Shown in pieces: positions 1 through 8,021 of a DNA stretch of 64,000 nucleotides. The stretch covers positions 124,001-188,000 of the forward strand of contig NZ_JAKXMK010000002.1 in assembly GCF_022524485.1 (NCBI RefSeq), written 5' to 3'. Within the stretch, counting starts at the first letter, position 1, and every line of letters starts with the position of its first letter. The notes under the pieces are model-generated. The model did no database searches. It was given only the letters and a program-made list of their open reading frames with translations, and had not been told where the DNA came from. The translations under genes were made by a program, and so were the position numbers. Source of the stretch: Pseudonocardia alaniniphila (GTDB lineage: Bacteria > Actinomycetota > Actinomycetes > Mycobacteriales > Pseudonocardiaceae).

Positions 1-2
1 GG

Positions 3-62
3 GCCGCGGCCAGCGGCGTTCTCGGCGTCGTCACCATGTGCTTGAAGCTGCTGCTGCACTGA
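3..62 (+). CDS. C-terminal end of a gene cut by the window edge
   Basis: An open frame enters from the left edge and stops at TGA 60-62. The 19 visible residues are small and hydrophobic and end in MCLKLLLH, which would suit the last membrane segment of a transporter or permease. Twenty codons without a stop mean little at this GC content, so the call rests mainly on the residue character and on the 140-bp gap to the next gene. Family not recognisable. Confidence 0.3.
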   Translation, partial: AAASGVLGVVTMCLKLLLH

Positions 63-203
63 AATCCGTAATGGATAAATCGCCCTGTTCATCCATTTTC
101 TGCCGATCACGACGGTATGCGCGATGCCGTGCTCATCCGGTCGGCCCGGACGAAGTGATTGGCCTAACGCAATCGTTGCGGTACTGCGACGAAATCGCAG
201 ACC

Positions 204-2099
204 ATGGCCGGTATGGAGCACGAAGCCGGAGCCCGGCGTGACCTACCGACGGTCGTCCGGGGGAGAGCGACCCATCTCGGTGACTTCACGCTGAACCGCC
301 GGGTGCTGGTGACCGCTGCGCTGGCCCTTCCCATCGGCGCGATCGGCGCGGTGGCGGCGTGGGTGCTCCAGATGCTGATCGGGCTGATCACGAACGTGGT
401 CTTCTACCAGCGGGTGGAGACCACCCTTGTAGCTCCGGGAGCCGCGGCGCACCCGGCGATCCTGATCCTCGCCGCGCCCGTCGTCGGCGGTCTCGTGGTC
501 GGTCTCATGGCGCGCTACGGCTCCGAGAAGATCCGTGGGCACGGCATGCCGGAGGCGATCGAGGCCATCGTCATGCGGCGCAGCCGGGTGGAGCCGCGGG
601 TCGCGGTGCTCAAGCCCGTGTCGGCCGCGGTGAGCATCGGCACCGGCGGCCCGTTCGGCGCCGAGGGTCCGATCATCATGACCGGAGGGGCGCTCGGCTC
701 GATCCTCGCCCAGCACCTGCACCTCACCGCCGACGAGCGCAAGGCGTTGATGGTCGGGGGCGCGGCCGCCGGCATGGCGGCCACGTTCAACGCCCCGATG
801 GCCTCGGTCCTCCTGGCGGTGGAGCTGCTGCTGTTCGAATGGCGGCCTCGCAGCTTCGTTCCTGTCGTGGCGGCCGTGGCGGTGGCGACCGTCGTGCGCG
901 CGCCTTTGCTCGGAGGCGGTCCGATCTTCCCGGTCGACGCCCTGACGACGGCCCCGACCCCGCTGACCGACCTGCTCTGCGTCGGCGCCGGGGTGATCGG
1001 CGGGCTGCTGGCCGTGGCGCTGACCGCGCTGGTGTACCTGTCCGAGGACGGGTTCATGCGGCTGCCGATCCACTGGATGTGGTGGCCCGCGATCGGTGGC
1101 CTCGTGATCGGGATCGGCGGGCTGATCGAGCCCCGGGCGCTCGGCGTCGGCTACGACGTGATCGACGAGCTGTTGACCGGCCGGGCGACGCTGTCGCTCA
1201 TCGTCGGGATCCTCATTGTGAAGGCGCTGATCTGGGGGCTGTCGCTCGGCTCGGGCACGTCCGGTGGCGTGCTCGCGCCGATCTTCATGATCGGCGGGGC
1301 GATCGGTGCACTGGAGGGTCACCTCTTCCCGGCCGTCGGGCCGGGGTTCTGGTCGGTGGTCGGGCTGGCCGCGGTCGTCGGCGGGGTGATGCGCTGCCCG
1401 CTGACCGGGGTGGTGTTCGCGCTCGAACTCACCCGGGACTGGCCCGCGCTGCTGCCACTGCTGATCGCCTCGGTGTCGGCCTATGCGGTGTCGGCGCTGA
1501 TCCTGCGCCGCTCGGTGCTGACGGAGCGGATCGCCCGCCGTGGCTTCCACCTGTCCCGCGAGTACGACGTGGATCCGCTGGCGGTGCTGTTCATCGACGA
1601 GGTGATGCACGCGTCCCCGGCGACGTTGCGCCGCGAGGATTCGCTGCCGCTCGCCACTGCGGCGCTCGCTGCCGTGGTGCCCCGCCGCGCGTCGGGCGAC
1701 CAGCCGGTGGCAGCGCGGGCTCCGCTGCAGCGGCTGTTCCCGATACTCGACGACGGGGGGCGGCTCGTGGGGGTGGCGCCGCGGCAGTCACTGGTCACCC
1801 CGGTCGCCGGCGTGCACACGACCGGAGACGTGATGATCGGCACGCCGGTGGTCGTGCACGCCGACGACACGTTGCGCGAGGTCGCCTCGCTGTTCGCGCA
1901 GAAGGCCGTCAGTGCGGCGCCCGTGGTCGCTCGGGACGACCCCGGCCGCCTCCTCGGCCTGGTCACCGTCGAACAGCTCCTGGACGGCCGGCTGCGCGAC
2001 TTCGCCGAGGAACACCACCGGGAACGCTCACTCGGCCTGCGGAGCCGCCGCTCCCGTGAGGTGGTTGCAGGTGGCGCCGGTCGGGACGCCTCGCGATAG
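204..2099 (+). CDS. CLC-family chloride channel/antiporter with C-terminal CBS domains
   Basis: A 631-residue membrane protein that should move chloride, possibly in exchange for protons. The three CLC selectivity stretches are visible in altered form: GHGMP (about 112-116) for GSGIP, GPFGAEGP (about 149-156) for GKEGP, and SGGVLAP (about 354-360) for GxFxP. Many hydrophobic helices span residues 35-460. The C-terminal 150 residues are soluble and contain a CBS-pair-like stretch (MHASPATLRREDSLPLA, then DVMIGTPVVVHADDTLREV), which in this family binds nucleotides and gates transport. The ATG at 204 is used; an in-frame ATG at 213 is equally possible. It stands alone and converges on a MarR gene, with a GC hairpin between the two. 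Confidence 0.93.
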   Translation: MAGMEHEAGARRDLPTVVRGRATHLGDFTLNRRVLVTAALALPIGAIGAVAAWVLQMLIGLITNVVFYQRVETTLVAPGAAAHPAILILAAPVVGGLVVGLMARYGSEKIRGHGMPEAIEAIVMRRSRVEPRVAVLKPVSAAVSIGTGGPFGAEGPIIMTGGALGSILAQHLHLTADERKALMVGGAAAGMAATFNAPMASVLLAVELLLFEWRPRSFVPVVAAVAVATVVRAPLLGGGPIFPVDALTTAPTPLTDLLCVGAGVIGGLLAVALTALVYLSEDGFMRLPIHWMWWPAIGGLVIGIGGLIEPRALGVGYDVIDELLTGRATLSLIVGILIVKALIWGLSLGSGTSGGVLAPIFMIGGAIGALEGHLFPAVGPGFWSVVGLAAVVGGVMRCPLTGVVFALELTRDWPALLPLLIASVSAYAVSALILRRSVLTERIARRGFHLSREYDVDPLAVLFIDEVMHASPATLRREDSLPLATAALAAVVPRRASGDQPVAARAPLQRLFPILDDGGRLVGVAPRQSLVTPVAGVHTTGDVMIGTPVVVHADDTLREVASLFAQKAVSAAPVVARDDPGRLLGLVTVEQLLDGRLRDFAEEHHRERSLGLRSRRSREVVAGGAGRDASR

Positions 2100-2128
2100 G
2101 GGCGCGCGGAACAACTCGGCCTCACTGC

Positions 2129-2154
2129 GGGCGGGGCTGTCGAGCACCCCGCCC
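2129..2154. terminator. GC-rich hairpin between convergent genes
   Basis: Perfect 8-bp arms GGGCGGGG (2129-2136) and CCCCGCCC (2147-2154) enclose a 10-nt loop. The hairpin fills the gap between the converging chloride channel and MarR genes and touches the MarR stop codon. There is no long T-run, as is usual in actinobacteria. Its position suggests a bidirectional terminator. Confidence 0.5.
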
Positions 2155-2657
2155 TAAGCAGTGGAGGTCGTCCACCCGAGCGCCCAGACGTCGGTCGCCG
2201 GTACCTCGCCGCCTGCCGCGGCGAACGACTCCAGCACGGGGGCGAGTGTCCGGCGCTGCTCATCCGGCATACGAGCGAGGATCTCGGCGATCGCGGCCCG
2301 CCGGTCGTCCATGACCCGCCGCACGAGGGCGCGGCCGGCCGAGGTGAGATCGAGCGTGAGGTTGCGACGGTCCCCCGGGTCGTCGCGTCGATCCAGCAGC
2401 CCGGCGGCGACCAGCCGGTCGCAGGCGCGCGTGGCGTTCGAGGGATGCACGCCGAGCGCACGAGCCACGGCACCGAGGTTCACCGGCCCGGTGCTGGCCA
2501 CCATCACGAGCACCCGGAACTGGGGGAGCGTGATCTGCCCGTCGAGGCCGGCGACCGATCGCGCGCTGAGCGCGACCAGGACACGGGTGGCCGCCATCAC
2601 GGCATCGACCTCGTCGGGATGGACGTCCTCCTGCTCCTCTGCCACCCCTTGCGCCAT
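2154..2657 (-). CDS. MarR-family transcriptional regulator
   Basis: A 167-residue protein with the MarR winged-helix fold. The HTH and wing are seen around residues 60-105 (VNLGAVARALGVHPSNATRACDRL followed by GLLDRRDDPGDRRNLTLDLT). The DxRR wing signature is present. Such proteins act as dimers that repress nearby genes and release DNA on binding small aromatic ligands. It lies 37 bp downstream of the FGGY kinase on the same strand, so it may be co-transcribed with it. An inverted repeat 13 bp before its start codon could be its own operator. The ligand cannot be predicted. Confidence 0.9.
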   Translation of the reverse strand: MAQGVAEEQEDVHPDEVDAVMAATRVLVALSARSVAGLDGQITLPQFRVLVMVASTGPVNLGAVARALGVHPSNATRACDRLVAAGLLDRRDDPGDRRNLTLDLTSAGRALVRRVMDDRRAAIAEILARMPDEQRRTLAPVLESFAAAGGEVPATDVWALGWTTSTA

Positions 2658-2670
2658 GTGTTCCAGTGTG

Positions 2671-2689
2671 CCTCAACGTGCGGTTGGGG
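2671..2689. promoter_or_regulatory. Inverted repeat upstream of the MarR gene
   Basis: Arms CCTCAAC (2671-2677) and GTTGGGG (2683-2689) match in six of seven positions around a 5-bp centre, 13 bp before the MarR start. MarR proteins commonly autoregulate through such sites. This is inference from position and symmetry only. Confidence 0.3.
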
Positions 2690-2694
2690 CTGCG

Positions 2695-4170
2695 TCAGCC
2701 GACCGCCGTGCGCCAGACGTCGAGCGCGGAGTGGATCTCGGCGAGCGCCCGGTGGGAGGCCGTGTAGACCTCGTACAGCGAGTCGAGGCGCCGGGCGTTC
2801 GCGGGCATCGGCGTGAAGACCCGATCGGCCTCCACGACCCTGTCCGCCGCCGTCTCGACGTCCGGGTGGATACCGGCCCCCACGGCGCCGAGGAGTGCGG
2901 CGCCCAGCACCGCGCTGTCGTGCACGCGCAGCCGCTGGACGGGACGGCCGAGTACGTCCGCGTGGATCTGGGCCCACAGGTCGCTGCGTGCTCCGCCGCC
3001 CGAGAGCACGACCCGGGACAAGGGCAGGCCACACGCCTCCTCGACGCCGCCGAACACGTGGCGGGCCGACATCGCGACGCCTTCGAGGACCGCGCGTGAC
3101 ATCTCGTCCCTCGTGGTGGCAGAGCTGAGCCCGAGGAAGCTCCCGCGGACGCTGGCGTCCCACAGCGGTGCCCGTTCGCCCATCAGATGCGGCGTGAAGA
3201 CCACGCCGGCGGAGCCCGCGGCCGCGCCGGCCGCCTGTGCCAGCACCGTGTCGATGTCCAGGCCGCAGGCCTGGCTCCACCAGCGCAGCGAGTCACCGGC
3301 TGCCTGCGTGGGGCCTGCGTGTATGTACAGCCCGGCGCGTGGCGGGAACGTGGCGATGCCGCGCGTGGGGACGGCCCGTGCCGAGGCGCCGGCGGCCACC
3401 AGCGAGGTACCGATCGTGATCATGGCCCGGCCGGCCTGTGTGGTCGCGGTGCCGACGATGTCGCCGAAGGTGTCCATAGTGCCGACCACGACGACCGCGG
3501 ACCCGATCCCCAGCTGCGGATCCGTCACGGGCCCGAGCGGGGCGGTCGACTCGGCGATCGGCGGCAGCCGCTCGGCCAGCCCGTCGACGAGGTCGACCGC
3601 CTGCGGCAGGTAACGCGTGCCGCTGCGGTCGGCCAGGCGGACGGCTGCCCGGCCGTCGGTCCGGATCGCACCGGTGAGCTTCGCCGCGACGAAGTCCTTC
3701 GGGCTCAGGATCCACCGCGTGCGGGCCCACTCCCGCGGTGCGTTGCGGGAGTACCAGAGCGCCCGGGACGCGGTGAAGGAGGCGTCGAGGGTGATCGGCG
3801 CGCCCCAGAGCCGGACCTTCACCGGCGGTGCGAACCGTGCGTCGATCTCCGCGGCGATCTCACTGCCGCGCTGGTCCTGCCAGATGATGGCGGGGGAGAG
3901 CGGCTGCAGGTGCTCGTCGACGAAGACGTGGGTGTTGACCTGGCCGACCAATCCGATTGACCGCACCGTCGACCCGGCCGGGAGCGCGGACACCACCGCG
4001 CCGATGCCGTCGACGCAGCCGCGCCACCAGCCGAGCGGATCCTGCTCGGCCCACCCCGGCCGGGGCCGTGCGGTGACGCAGCCGGTCCGGTGCCGGCGCA
4101 GCAGCGTGCCGTCCGGTCCGAACGCGGCGACCTTGACCGAGGTGGTGCCGATGTCGACGCCGAGGATCAC
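2695..4170 (-). CDS. FGGY-family carbohydrate kinase (xylulokinase-like)
   Basis: About 491 residues, the usual length for xylulokinase and gluconate kinase relatives. The N-terminal phosphate-binding motif DIGTTSVK is at residues 6-13, the hinge region reads IIWQDQR, and the C-terminal FGGY-like stretch is VLSGGGARSDLWAQIHADVLG. These proteins phosphorylate a sugar or polyol with ATP in the cytosol; the substrate is not evident. The open frame runs up to 4404 but overlaps trpC. The GTG at 4170 puts DIGTTS at the normal distance from the N terminus; a GTG at 4227, overlapping the end of trpC, is the alternative. It follows trpC on the same strand. Confidence 0.9.
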   Translation of the reverse strand: MILGVDIGTTSVKVAAFGPDGTLLRRHRTGCVTARPRPGWAEQDPLGWWRGCVDGIGAVVSALPAGSTVRSIGLVGQVNTHVFVDEHLQPLSPAIIWQDQRGSEIAAEIDARFAPPVKVRLWGAPITLDASFTASRALWYSRNAPREWARTRWILSPKDFVAAKLTGAIRTDGRAAVRLADRSGTRYLPQAVDLVDGLAERLPPIAESTAPLGPVTDPQLGIGSAVVVVGTMDTFGDIVGTATTQAGRAMITIGTSLVAAGASARAVPTRGIATFPPRAGLYIHAGPTQAAGDSLRWWSQACGLDIDTVLAQAAGAAAGSAGVVFTPHLMGERAPLWDASVRGSFLGLSSATTRDEMSRAVLEGVAMSARHVFGGVEEACGLPLSRVVLSGGGARSDLWAQIHADVLGRPVQRLRVHDSAVLGAALLGAVGAGIHPDVETAADRVVEADRVFTPMPANARRLDSLYEVYTASHRALAEIHSALDVWRTAVG

Positions 4171-4213
4171 GTCCTCAGCCGCGTGCGACGATTCCGCGTT
4201 CGGTGACGTCGGG

Positions 4214-4999
4214 TCAGCCGGCGGCACTGATGAATTCGCCGACAGCGGAACGCGGGTCACCGGAGCGCACCAGCGCCTCCCCGACCAGCACGACGTCGGC
4301 ACCCCAGCGGCGGTACTCCGCGACGTCGGCCGCCTCCGCGACGCCCGACTCGGCCACGCGGACGGCCCCGTCGGGCACCTGGGGCACCAGCTTGGCGAAC
4401 ACACCGCGGTCCACGGAAAGCGTGGTGAGGTCGCGGGCGTTGATCCCGATGAGGTCGGCGCCGACCTGCGCAGCCCGCTCGAGCTCCTCCTCGGTGTGCA
4501 CCTCGACCAGCGGCGTCAGCCGAAGCTCGCGCGCCAGGCCCAGCAGGTCCTCCAGGAGACCGCCCGGCAGCGAGACGACCATGAGCAACGCCAGGTCGGC
4601 GCCCCAGGCCCGGGCCTCCCAGAGCTGGTACGGGGTGACGATGAAGTCCTTGCGCAGCACCGGGACGTCCACGGCGGCGCGCACCGCCGCCAGGTCCTCG
4701 AGCGAGCCACCGAACCGCCGTCGTTCGGTCAGCACGCTGATCGCCGACGCACCACCTGCGGCGTACTCACCCGCCAGCGACGCCGGGTCCGGGATGTCGG
4801 CGAGCGCACCCTTGCTCGGGCTGCTGCGCTTCACCTCGGCGATGATGGAGACCTTCGAGGAACGGAATGCGGGCATCGGGTCCAGCGGGTCGGGCGCGCT
4901 GTCCAGTACGCGAGCCTTCAGCTCGTCGAGCGACACCTCCTGCTGCCGCCCGGCAAGGTCCTCCCGAACGCCTTCCAAAATGCCGTCAAGGACGCTCAA
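4214..4999 (-). CDS. trpC: Indole-3-glycerol-phosphate synthase
   Basis: A 261-residue (beta/alpha)8 enzyme that closes the indole ring of CdRP to make indole-3-glycerol phosphate in tryptophan synthesis. Family signatures are in order: [10 protein letters not shown] (about 55-64), [22 protein letters not shown] with the catalytic lysine near 117, IGINARDL and VAESGV. The start is TTG at 4999, chosen because AGAGGGG lies five bases upstream and the protein then has the normal N terminus. No other trp gene is adjacent, and a sugar kinase follows on the same strand, so this may be a second copy outside the main trp operon. Confidence 0.97.
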   Translation of the reverse strand: MSVLDGILEGVREDLAGRQQEVSLDELKARVLDSAPDPLDPMPAFRSSKVSIIAEVKRSSPSKGALADIPDPASLAGEYAAGGASAISVLTERRRFGGSLEDLAAVRAAVDVPVLRKDFIVTPYQLWEARAWGADLALLMVVSLPGGLLEDLLGLARELRLTPLVEVHTEEELERAAQVGADLIGINARDLTTLSVDRGVFAKLVPQVPDGAVRVAESGVAEAADVAEYRRWGADVVLVGEALVRSGDPRSAVGEFISAAG

Positions 5000-5127
5000 A
5001 ACTACCCCTCTCGCGTTACGCGACGTCAGTTCATTCGAGAGTAGCCATATGATGAGCAGGGAGTGAGCGCGATTTCGTCACACGCGATGATTCTTTGAAT
5101 CGGTCGATCATCGCCGTACCGCGCGAT

Positions 5128-5739
5128 TCATCGGTTCGGCCGGATCTCGCCCGTCAGGAGACGGAACAGCTCCTTGATCTCCGCGGTGAGCGCGCCCGGT
5201 TCGGCCGCGGCGAGCGCGGGGGTCCCGATGACCTTGCGCATCAGCCAGATGCCCGCGATCAGCGAGAGCAGCAGTTCGGAGCGCTCGCCTGCCGCGGCGC
5301 CGGTGAGCTGTGCCTCGACCCGGCTGCCGACGTGCCGCTCGATGCCGGCGCGGATGATCTCCGCCGCCCGCGGATTGGGCGCCGACCGCAGCATCAGGAG
5401 GAACGGGTCGAGATGCTCGGCCTCGGGAGCGGTCCTGGCGACGAGTTCGGTGGCGGCTCCGTGTGCCAGGCCGGGCCCGTCCTCGACGAGGATCGTCCGC
5501 GGCGCGAAAGCGATATCCACCGCTTCGGCGAAGAGTTGCTCCTTGGTGCCGAAGTAGCGGTTGACCATCATCGCCGTCACGCCGGCGGACCCCGCGATCT
5601 CCCGGAGGCCGGCCCCGTCGTAACCGGAGCGCGTGAAGGCGCTCACCGCGGACCGCAGGATGGCCTCGCGGGTGGCGGCGCCGTCGCGCCGGTGTGCGCG
5701 CGGTCGGTCCTGATCGTCGTCGATCGCGTCGAGAGTCAC
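5128..5739 (-). CDS. TetR-family transcriptional regulator
   Basis: A 203-residue protein. Residues about 20-65 form the TetR DNA-binding domain (REAILRSAVSAF, then LREIAGSAGVTAMMVNRYFGTKEQLFAEAV). The C-terminal all-helical half is the ligand and dimer domain and gives no ligand clue. The start is GTG at 5739. An inverted repeat GTAGAC/GTCTAC lies just upstream and is a plausible autoregulatory operator. The gene that would normally be divergent from it is a decayed SDR relic, so its original target may have been lost. Confidence 0.9.
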   Translation of the reverse strand: MTLDAIDDDQDRPRAHRRDGAATREAILRSAVSAFTRSGYDGAGLREIAGSAGVTAMMVNRYFGTKEQLFAEAVDIAFAPRTILVEDGPGLAHGAATELVARTAPEAEHLDPFLLMLRSAPNPRAAEIIRAGIERHVGSRVEAQLTGAAAGERSELLLSLIAGIWLMRKVIGTPALAAAEPGALTAEIKELFRLLTGEIRPNR

Positions 5740-5749
5740 CTATACGACT

Positions 5750-5777
5750 GTAGACTTTGCTGGTCACTGCGGTCTAC
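5750..5777. promoter_or_regulatory. Candidate TetR operator
   Basis: GTAGAC (5750-5755) and GTCTAC (5772-5777) are perfect inverted arms separated by 16 bp, starting 11 bp upstream of the TetR start codon. Spacing and position suit a TetR dimer-of-dimers site. Not otherwise supported. Confidence 0.35.
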
Positions 5778-5801
5778 GGCGGGCAACATAGACCGCTCCC
5801 G

Positions 5802-6003
5802 TCAGGCACGTGCCTCGTCGAAGGCAATGGAGACCGCGACGGTGCGCCAGGCGTCGAGCTCGGATGTGGGAGAGCTGCTCCTCGACGCGCGCGACGCAGT
5901 CGGCGCCGATCTGCAGGCGCATGGGCTGCTCGGCCGCCTCGGCGACGTCGGCGATCACCTTCGCGGCCTTGACCGGGTCGCCCATCTGCTGGTGGTTGGT
6001 TGG
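5802..6003 (-). pseudogene. Frameshifted C-terminal relic of a short-chain dehydrogenase
   Basis: Reading on the minus strand from about 6003, one frame gives NHQQMGDPVKAAKVIADV, then a stretch ending GADCVARVEEQLSHIR. This is the typical C-terminal part of a classical SDR of the kind ending in a DAWR segment. At about 5860 the frame must shift by one base, after which ELDAWRTVAVSIAFDEARA and a TGA (5802-5804) follow exactly as expected for that family. The catalytic and nucleotide-binding parts are absent, and the sequence upstream is the 72-bp duplication. So this is a 5'-truncated, frameshifted remnant of about 65 codons rather than a working gene. Confidence 0.7.
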
Positions 6004-6078
6004 TGGTCGCCCCGTCGCGGACCGATCCGACGGTCGGGACGTTGCCCGTTGCCCGTCGCCCGCGGACGCGAGCGCCCG

Positions 6079-6222
6079 CGTTCCGAGATCTGTGTTTCCG
6101 CCTTCCCGAGGGCGCGTGGCCACTTCTCGCGGCGATCTTGAGGCGTTGATCGTTCCGAGATCCGCTTGTACGCCCTGGCGGGGGCAGATCGACGGATCTC
6201 GCGGCGATCTTGCGGCTTGCGT
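6079..6222. repeat. Two imperfect 72-bp tandem units
   Basis: CGTTCCGAGATC occurs at 6079-6090 and again at 6151-6162, and TCTCGCGGCGATCTTG at 6125-6140 and 6197-6212. Both are offset by exactly 72 bp. The sequence between these conserved blocks differs strongly between the two units, so only the ends of each unit are conserved. It occupies the gene-poor stretch between the SDR relic and the acyl-CoA ligase. Confidence 0.75.
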
Positions 6223-6298
6223 AAGTGTGTCCATGTGCTCCGCGACGCACGTTCGCGTCGCGACCCTGGTGCGAGGTTCGCGAAGCTGTCGGGGACCG

Positions 6299-7846
6299 TC
6301 AGGAGACGTGCCGCTTCTGGTGGTTCCAGTGCCGGTCCCGCAGCTGACGCTTGAGGATCTTGCCGGCGCCCGACATCGGCATGGAGTCGACGAACTCGAA
6401 ACTGCGCGGAACCTTGTAGCCGGCGATGCGTTCCCGCACGTGCCTGCGCAGCTCCTCCTCGGTGGCCCGGACGCCGCCTGCCGGCAGCACCACGGCGTGC
6501 ACGCGTTCCCCCCACCGCGGATCCGGGACGCCGATGACCGCGCACATCCCGACGCCGGAGTGGGTGGCCAGCGTGTTCTCCACCTCGGTCGAGTACACGT
6601 TCTCGCCGCCGGAGATGATCATGTCCTTGACCCGGTCGACCACGAAGAGGTAGCCGTCGTCGTCGAGGTATCCGGCATCGCCGGTGTGCATCCAGCCGTT
6701 CGCCAGCGCCTCGGCGGTCTCCTTCGGCCGGTTCCAGTAGCCGAGCATCCGGCCGCCACCACGGGCGACGATCTGGCCTGCGGTGCCGGGCGGCACGTCG
6801 TTGTCGTCCTCGTCGACGATCCGCATCTCGACGTGCGGGGCTGCACGCCCTCCCGAGCGCCGCAGGAGCGGATCGTGATGCTCCTCGGGCCCGAGCAGTG
6901 TGATCACCGGGGACATCTCGGTCATCGCGTACGCCTGCGTGAGACGGGTGCCGGGCAGCCGGGCGATGGTCCGTTCGATCAGCGCCTCCGACATCGGGGA
7001 GCCCCCGTACAGCAGGCGCTGCAGGCTCGACATGTCGGCGTGGGCGGCCTCGGGTGAGTCGACCAGCATCTGGATCATCGTGGGCACGAGGATCGTGTCG
7101 GTGATGCGGTGCTCTTCGATCATCCGCGCCACCGCCCCGGCATCGAAGCGGGGTGTGAACACATGGGTGCCGCCGGCGAGGTTCACGGCGACCCATCCGG
7201 AGATGTCCGCGGCGTGGAACATCGGAGCGGTGTGCAGGTAAATGGCCCCGGGACGGGTCCAGTGGCCGGAGGCCATCGATCCGAGCGCCGAGACGATCAG
7301 GTTGTCATGGCTGAGCATCACGCCCTTGGGCACGCCGGTGGTGCCGCCCGTGTAGAAGATGGCGGCCAGGGCGTCACCACCGCGATGGACCTCCGCCACG
7401 GGCTCGCTGCCGGCGATGAGCTCCTCCACGGAGGATGCGTCGTCCGGGCCCGAATCGTCGCCGTCGAACAGGACGTGCTTCAGAACCGGAGCCTGCGTGC
7501 GGAGATCGAAAATCGACGAGGCGAAGTTCTCGTCGACGAGCAACACCGCGGTGCCGGAATCCTCCAGCGAGAACGCGATCTCCGCAACGGACCACCGGGT
7601 GTTCACGGGAACGAATGCCGCGCCGATCCAGCACGCCGCGAGCATGAACTCGTGGTAGATGTCCGAATTGGCCGAGAGAATCGCCACGCGGTCGCCGGGC
7701 TGCACGCCGAGCCCGCGCAGGGCACCGGCCAACCGGGCGATCCGTTCGGCGGACTCGGCCCAGGTCCGCGTCCGTCCCATGAAGACGGTGGCGGGTGCGT
7801 CGGGGCCCTGTTGCACTGCGCGCAGCAGCCCTTGGGTGATTTCCAT
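6299..7846 (-). CDS. AMP-dependent acyl-CoA synthetase/ligase
   Basis: A 515-residue adenylate-forming enzyme that activates a carboxylic acid with ATP and transfers it to CoA. The P-loop-like A3 motif is FYTGGTTGVPKGVMLSHDN (about residue 170). The A5 motif is YAMTEMSP, A7 is GWMHTGDAGYLDDDG, A8 is RVKDMIISGGENVYSTEVE, and the catalytic lysine of A10 lies in SGAGKILKRQLR near the C terminus. All core motifs are intact. The ATG at 7846 is the start. It may act with the aromatic hydroxylase upstream on the same strand, for example by activating an aromatic or fatty acid, but the substrate cannot be read from sequence. Confidence 0.93.
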   Translation of the reverse strand: MEITQGLLRAVQQGPDAPATVFMGRTRTWAESAERIARLAGALRGLGVQPGDRVAILSANSDIYHEFMLAACWIGAAFVPVNTRWSVAEIAFSLEDSGTAVLLVDENFASSIFDLRTQAPVLKHVLFDGDDSGPDDASSVEELIAGSEPVAEVHRGGDALAAIFYTGGTTGVPKGVMLSHDNLIVSALGSMASGHWTRPGAIYLHTAPMFHAADISGWVAVNLAGGTHVFTPRFDAGAVARMIEEHRITDTILVPTMIQMLVDSPEAAHADMSSLQRLLYGGSPMSEALIERTIARLPGTRLTQAYAMTEMSPVITLLGPEEHHDPLLRRSGGRAAPHVEMRIVDEDDNDVPPGTAGQIVARGGGRMLGYWNRPKETAEALANGWMHTGDAGYLDDDGYLFVVDRVKDMIISGGENVYSTEVENTLATHSGVGMCAVIGVPDPRWGERVHAVVLPAGGVRATEEELRRHVRERIAGYKVPRSFEFVDSMPMSGAGKILKRQLRDRHWNHQKRHVS

Positions 7847-8021
7847 GAGGATCCCCTGTTCGACCGCGGATTTCCTGTGATCCTGCGCGACATCCGCTGC
7901 GCCAACCGTACCAGGGCGGCAGGAAAGCTAAACGTTCGACAAATCACCACCGGAGGATCGCTGGAATACCGGAGGAAAGCGTTCAGGTCGGTCGATCGGG
8001 CTTTTCCGGCCGGGCGGGATA

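Noticed and set aside
5740-5745. TATAGG as the -10 element of the TetR gene
   Set aside because: It abuts the GTG start codon, leaving no room for a transcription start before the gene.
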